From assembly GCF_024171885.1 (NCBI RefSeq), contig NZ_JAMTCP010000019.1, positions 52,594-116,593 on the forward strand: DNA of 64,000 nt. Reading direction: 5' to 3'. Made by a program: the position numbers and the translations under genes. This document shows, piece by piece, positions 60,827-64,000 of this stretch; positions within the stretch are counted from its first letter, which is position 1, and each line of letters opens with the position of its first letter. The stretch comes from Streptoalloteichus tenebrarius (GTDB taxonomy: Bacteria; Actinomycetota; Actinomycetes; Mycobacteriales; Pseudonocardiaceae). The notes beneath the pieces were generated by a model. It did no database searches and was not told where the DNA came from. It worked only from the letters and a program-made list of their open reading frames with translations.

Positions 60827-62032
60827 TCAGCGCGCCTCGGCCAGGGCGGCGCGGACGACGGGCGAGCGGCGGTAGGCGCGGGAGACGCGCACCAGCCAGG
60901 CGATCTCCGTGCTCAGGTCGGCGCCGCCGGGCTGCTCGTGGCCGTCGGCGGGCGGGTCGCCGGTGGGCGGGCTGCCCCGCGCCTTGTCGCGCACGGCCGC
61001 CGCCAGCCGGGCGGCCTCGACGACGGCGAGCAGGTCGTCGGCGGGCAGCCCCGCCGCCCTGCCGAGCCGGTCGGCCACGGCCGCCACCCGGCGGTCGAGG
61101 TGGGGCCGCAGCGCGAGGCGGCCGTCGCGGATCTCGATGACCCGCCGGTAGAGGTGGAAGTCGAGGTCGCGCAGGCGCAGCCACTCCAGCGCCCGGAAGA
61201 CCGGGGGGTCCAGCACGACCTCGGGGCTGGAGCGCAGGGCGACGGCCCGCCACAACGGGGTGAGCCGCTGGTAGTCGAGGTAGCGGCGGGCCAGGGCGGG
61301 GAGCCCGGACAGGTGGGGTCCCCAGGCGGGCACCGTCAGGCCGATGACGACCAGGAGGGCGCCGACGCTGGCGCACAGCGGGGCCAGCACCTCCCAGGGG
61401 CGCATGTCGAGGCCCACCAGCGGCGCGACGACGTTGGCGATGCGGACCGCGCAGTAGCCGAGGCCGACCGCGGCGCCGACGGCGGTGGCGCGCAGGCCCC
61501 GCCGCAGCCAGGGTCGGGGCGCGTCCCGCGCGTAACGCCAGCCGATGCGCGTCGTGTCGACGAGTCCGACGGCGAAGGCGGACACATAGAAGACGAGGTA
61601 CAGGGCGTAGTTCGGGTTCGCCGAGTAGTGCACGACGAAGTCGGTGCTGCGTTCCTCGCGCGGCGCGGTCGTGCCGAAGAGCACCGTCATCACGGCCAAC
61701 GCCACGGCCACGCCGAGGAGACGGCGGCGGACCTTCACCACCGCCCGCTCGCGGGGGTGCACCCAGAACAGCAGCATCACCTGGACGGTCGCGCTGAACG
61801 CGACGACGCAGCCCTGGGAGACGAGGGTGGACAGGTTGGGCACGCCGACCAGGCGGTCCAGTCCTTCCCACACCGAGGGGGACGAGACCGTGAAGACCAC
61901 CGCGAGCAGGAGGAAGGCGACGCACACGGCGGTCAGCGCGGGGTTGCCGGCCTGGCGTCGCCGGTCCCGGAGCTTGTAGAGGAAGGCCGTCCACGCGGCG
62001 GCCGCGCACAGCGGGTAGAGGACGTGGTGCAC
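60827..62032 (-). CDS. MAB_1171c-family putative membrane transporter
   Basis: A 401-residue protein with seven predicted membrane helices in residues 5-235. It opens with the family pattern YPLCAAAAWTAFLYKLRD, followed by LTAVCVAFLLLAVVFTV. The C-terminal 160 residues are soluble and helical (RRYLDYQRLTPLWRAVALRS, VIEIRDGRLALRPHLD). The family is named as putative transporters from sequence only. GTG start at 62032, 4 nt after the ImmA/IrrE gene's stop, so the two are coupled. The triad of XRE regulator, ImmA/IrrE protease and this protein recurs in actinobacteria. Confidence 0.85.
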   Translation of the reverse strand: MHHVLYPLCAAAAWTAFLYKLRDRRRQAGNPALTAVCVAFLLLAVVFTVSSPSVWEGLDRLVGVPNLSTLVSQGCVVAFSATVQVMLLFWVHPRERAVVKVRRRLLGVAVALAVMTVLFGTTAPREERSTDFVVHYSANPNYALYLVFYVSAFAVGLVDTTRIGWRYARDAPRPWLRRGLRATAVGAAVGLGYCAVRIANVVAPLVGLDMRPWEVLAPLCASVGALLVVIGLTVPAWGPHLSGLPALARRYLDYQRLTPLWRAVALRSSPEVVLDPPVFRALEWLRLRDLDFHLYRRVIEIRDGRLALRPHLDRRVAAVADRLGRAAGLPADDLLAVVEAARLAAAVRDKARGSPPTGDPPADGHEQPGGADLSTEIAWLVRVSRAYRRSPVVRAALAEAR

Positions 62033-62036
62033 CCCG

Positions 62037-62570
62037 TCACTCCGCCGTGGTGTGTTCCAGCGAGCTCTCGATCCTGGCGACGACGCCGGCCTCCTCGGGG
62101 GGAACGGCTCCGGCCGGTGGGGCCGGGGCGGGCCCGCCGCGCCGCGCCCGTTGCAGGATCATGGAGGCGATCATCTCAGCCTCCTGCTCCTCCTCGGCGG
62201 TGTAGTGCGTCCGTCCGAGGACGCGCGCGACCATGCGCGGGTCCAGGTGCGGCAGCAGGAGGCGGGAGGCGTCCTCGCCCAGCACGGGGGCGGCCTCGTG
62301 CTCGCACAGCAGGTGGCCGAGTTCGTGCAGCACGATGTGTTCCTGGTGCAGTGGGCTGGTGCGCTCCTCGTAGAGGACGTACTCGGCCGTCCTGGTGGAG
62401 ATCCACAGGCCGCAGGGCCCTCCGGTGGGCATCGCCAGCGGCAGCAGGTGGATGACGCGGCCCCTGACGCGGCCGATGCGCTCGCACAACGCGCGGACGT
62501 CGAACGGCTCCGGCATGTCGAGCGCGCGCACCTGCTGCTCGCAGCGTCGCCGCAAGCGCTTGCGATCCAT
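62037..62570 (-). CDS. ImmA/IrrE family metallo-endopeptidase
   Basis: A zinc protease of about 177 residues. The motif HELGHLLCEHE (HExxH plus downstream Glu) lies at about 81-91, and RTAEYVLYEERTSPLHQEHI precedes it. ImmA-type proteases cut partner XRE repressors, and an XRE gene lies directly upstream. I take the ATG at 62570 (MDRKRLRRRCEQQV); another ATG at 62627 adds 19 residues. The C-terminal 50 residues are Pro/Ala-rich and probably flexible. Confidence 0.88.
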   Translation of the reverse strand: MDRKRLRRRCEQQVRALDMPEPFDVRALCERIGRVRGRVIHLLPLAMPTGGPCGLWISTRTAEYVLYEERTSPLHQEHIVLHELGHLLCEHEAAPVLGEDASRLLLPHLDPRMVARVLGRTHYTAEEEQEAEMIASMILQRARRGGPAPAPPAGAVPPEEAGVVARIESSLEHTTAE

Positions 62571-62658
62571 GCGGTCACCGCCCAGGTCCCGGTCGTGTCG
62601 CTGCCACACCGCGACGACCGTCCTCATGACCGAGGGGCTTCCCGCGCCGTGGTGCCTC

Positions 62659-63096
62659 TCAGTCTCCCCCGTCCGAGTCCTGGGACAAGCCCTCCAACTC
62701 GCGCACTCGTTTGATCATTTCCACGATGGAGTCGAGGCTGCGGGAGGACAGGCCGGCGGCGCGCAGGGCGACCTTCTGCACCCCGGTGTCGCGTAGCGCG
62801 TTGAGCAGTGCGATCTCGGCCGCGACGTCGGCGGCGGTGGCGTCGTCGAAGAAGTAGGCGGGTGGCACCCCGAAGAAGGCGGCCAGCGCCTCCAGGTGCT
62901 TCATCGTGGGGTTGTCCCGCTGGCCCTTGCGGAGCAGCCAGATGTAGGTGGCCGAGATGGTGGCGCCGCCCTGGTCGCGGATGGCGGCGGCCACCTCCTC
63001 GTTGCTGTAGGGTCCGCGTCCCGCGGGGTGCACGGTCTCGAACAGGTGGTTCAGCTTCTCGGCCAACGTGCGCGGGGCACGCTCGCTCCCGGCCAT
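62659..63096 (-). CDS. XRE-family HTH regulator, partner of the ImmA/IrrE protease
   Basis: A 145-residue regulator. The N-terminal Cro/C1 HTH spans about 5-70 (NEEVAAAIRDQGGATISATY then IWLLRKGQRDNPTMKHLEAL and AAFFGVPPAYFF). The C-terminal part (about 80-145) is helical and resembles the multimerising half of ImmR/EspR-like proteins. The ATG at 63096 has GGAGG 7 nt upstream; the frame extends 8 codons more. Two similar 15-bp sequences upstream are candidate binding sites. It heads the operon of protease and membrane protein. Confidence 0.9.
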   Translation of the reverse strand: MAGSERAPRTLAEKLNHLFETVHPAGRGPYSNEEVAAAIRDQGGATISATYIWLLRKGQRDNPTMKHLEALAAFFGVPPAYFFDDATAADVAAEIALLNALRDTGVQKVALRAAGLSSRSLDSIVEMIKRVRELEGLSQDSDGGD

Positions 63097-63621
63097 GGTG
63101 ACACCTCCGAGAACCGACACAGCACCAACTGCCTCAACTGAGGTGAAGGTTGTACCACCCTAGCGCTCACACAGGTTGACACGCTGGGGCTTTGACTGGT
63201 TACATCGCGCTCACCCGCATCAACTGGTGTGAAGCGGCGACCGCGAGGTCCCCCTGCCCGTCTTCATACCAGTTGCGAGGCGGGCACAGGAGGACGGTGG
63301 CGCGGGCGGCGCCGGCGAGGTGGGCGGTTCTTGGGGGTTCGCCCACCCGACGTCCGTTGTCGTGCGGCCCGGTCCCGACCGGGACCGGGCCCACGGCATG
63401 TATACACCTGGTGTTCAGCTCCTCACTCCACGACAGCGGCGTCGGCCGCTCGGCGGTCCACTCCCCTCCGTGTGGAGTTCGAGGAGTGTGCGAGGCGGGG
63501 GTTCGGAGCAGGTCAGGGTTTCCCCCGCCGTTCGAAGACCCCGTGCTCCTCGGAGAGGAAGCTGACGGAAGCACGACAGCTCAGCGGCGTCGGCCGCGCT
63601 CGTCACGCCTCCGATCGGGTG
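63097..63621. promoter_or_regulatory. Promoter region of the XRE operon with repeated operator-like motif
   Basis: 525 nt without a supported gene. TCAACTGAGGTGAAG at 63134-63148 and TCAACTGGTGTGAAG at 63220-63234 share 13 of 15 bases, 86 bp apart. The first overlaps a CCTCA-AC-TGAGG palindrome (63132-63143). Their position in front of the XRE gene makes them candidate operators. The rest, toward the ferrochelatase stop, shows nothing clear. Confidence 0.5.
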
Positions 63622-64000
63622 TCAGTTGGTGTTGCTGGCCTGGGCGGTGGGGACGTGTCCCGTGCTGTCACAACCCGGCACACACGCCCGGCCATTCACC
63701 GAACACCCCACCACCGGCAACCCCGACAACCCCCGCACCGACACACCCTCGATCTGCTCCCGCACCAACTCCACCACCAACTCCGCGAACCGCGCATCCG
63801 CCCCCACCGACACCGCCCGCGCGAAACCCAACCCCAACTCCCCCGCACGCTCCCGCGCCTCAGTGTCCAGATCCCAGATCACCTCCAGGTGATCCGACAC
63901 AAACCCGATCGGACACACCACCACCCCCGAAGCCCCCAACCCCTTCACCGACTCCAGGTGATCCACGATGTCCGGCTCCAACCACGGCACCGACGCCGGA
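63622..64000 (-). CDS. hemH: Ferrochelatase (coproporphyrin type), C-terminal part only
   Basis: The last 126 or so residues of ferrochelatase, which inserts iron into the porphyrin in haem synthesis. VPWLEPDIVDHLESVKGLG followed by VVVCPIGFVSDHLEVIWDLD is the family's C-terminal signature, with the conserved Glu and His of the metal site region. The C-terminus carries CSVNGRACVPGC, which resembles the cysteine cluster that binds a [2Fe-2S] centre in mycobacterial ferrochelatase. The frame is open to the right edge of the window, so the N-terminal two-thirds is missing here; the GTG at 63990 is internal. Confidence 0.92.
   Translation of the reverse strand, partial: PASVPWLEPDIVDHLESVKGLGASGVVVCPIGFVSDHLEVIWDLDTEARERAGELGLGFARAVSVGADARFAELVVELVREQIEGVSVRGLSGLPVVGCSVNGRACVPGCDSTGHVPTAQASNTN

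Overview
This window is very high-GC DNA with dense, long open frames, GTG and TTG starts, AGGAGG-type ribosome binding sites and long GC-rich stem-loops without U-tracts. Together with a mycothiol-dependent DsbA-like protein, an NAD-glutamate dehydrogenase and a group II truncated haemoglobin, this points to an actinobacterium. I infer Pseudonocardiales (Saccharothrix/Actinosynnema/Lentzea type). Two stretches follow Mycobacterium tuberculosis gene order as I know it. ahpE, a DUF3052 gene and aceE (8357-12444) match Rv2238c, Rv2239c and Rv2241. The Rv2466c homologue, pepN, DUF5130, HNH nuclease, glbO, aglA, Rv2474c homologue, thioesterase, gdh, ettA and ssb (15982-49331) match Rv2466c-Rv2478c, interrupted by lineage-specific insertions.

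Left edge (1-8310): a TIGR02677/02678/02680/02679 (Wadjet-type, SMC-based anti-plasmid) operon. Its last gene stops where the DUF2399 nuclease domain should begin. It is followed by a short, decayed CRISPR array with no cas genes in view and by tRNA-Val(UAC). The area looks like a degraded defence island.

Central core (8357-49331): housekeeping genes in the conserved order above. Inserted among them are an aldehyde dehydrogenase, a membrane-anchored receiver protein, an amidase, a DUF4442 protein, a decayed IS5-type element with CTAG target duplications, an MFS exporter, a prolyl oligopeptidase with an MscS channel, a DMT exporter, a coupled pair of a pyruvoyl-type decarboxylase and a pseudo-amidinotransferase, and a large TPR/degenerate-GGDEF protein. 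Between the MFS gene and the HNH gene lies the most unusual locus: a 179-residue protein with 13 copies of the pentapeptide GVRIH (25673-26212). It has its own strong ribosome binding site and a terminator right after the stop codon.

Right part (49544-64000): a TetR repressor with two palindromic operators drives a DrrAB-like ABC exporter. A CopD-CtaG fusion, a DUF3558 lipoprotein and tRNA-Arg(UCU) follow. Beyond the tRNA is an accessory segment with a DUF488 gene overlapping a convergent unknown gene, an APH(6)-like phosphotransferase, a frameshifted IS982-type transposase and a small HTH regulator. Next are a PepSY lipoprotein, a cytochrome P450, a cassette of XRE regulator, ImmA/IrrE protease and MAB_1171c-family membrane protein, and finally the C-terminal part of ferrochelatase running off the right edge.
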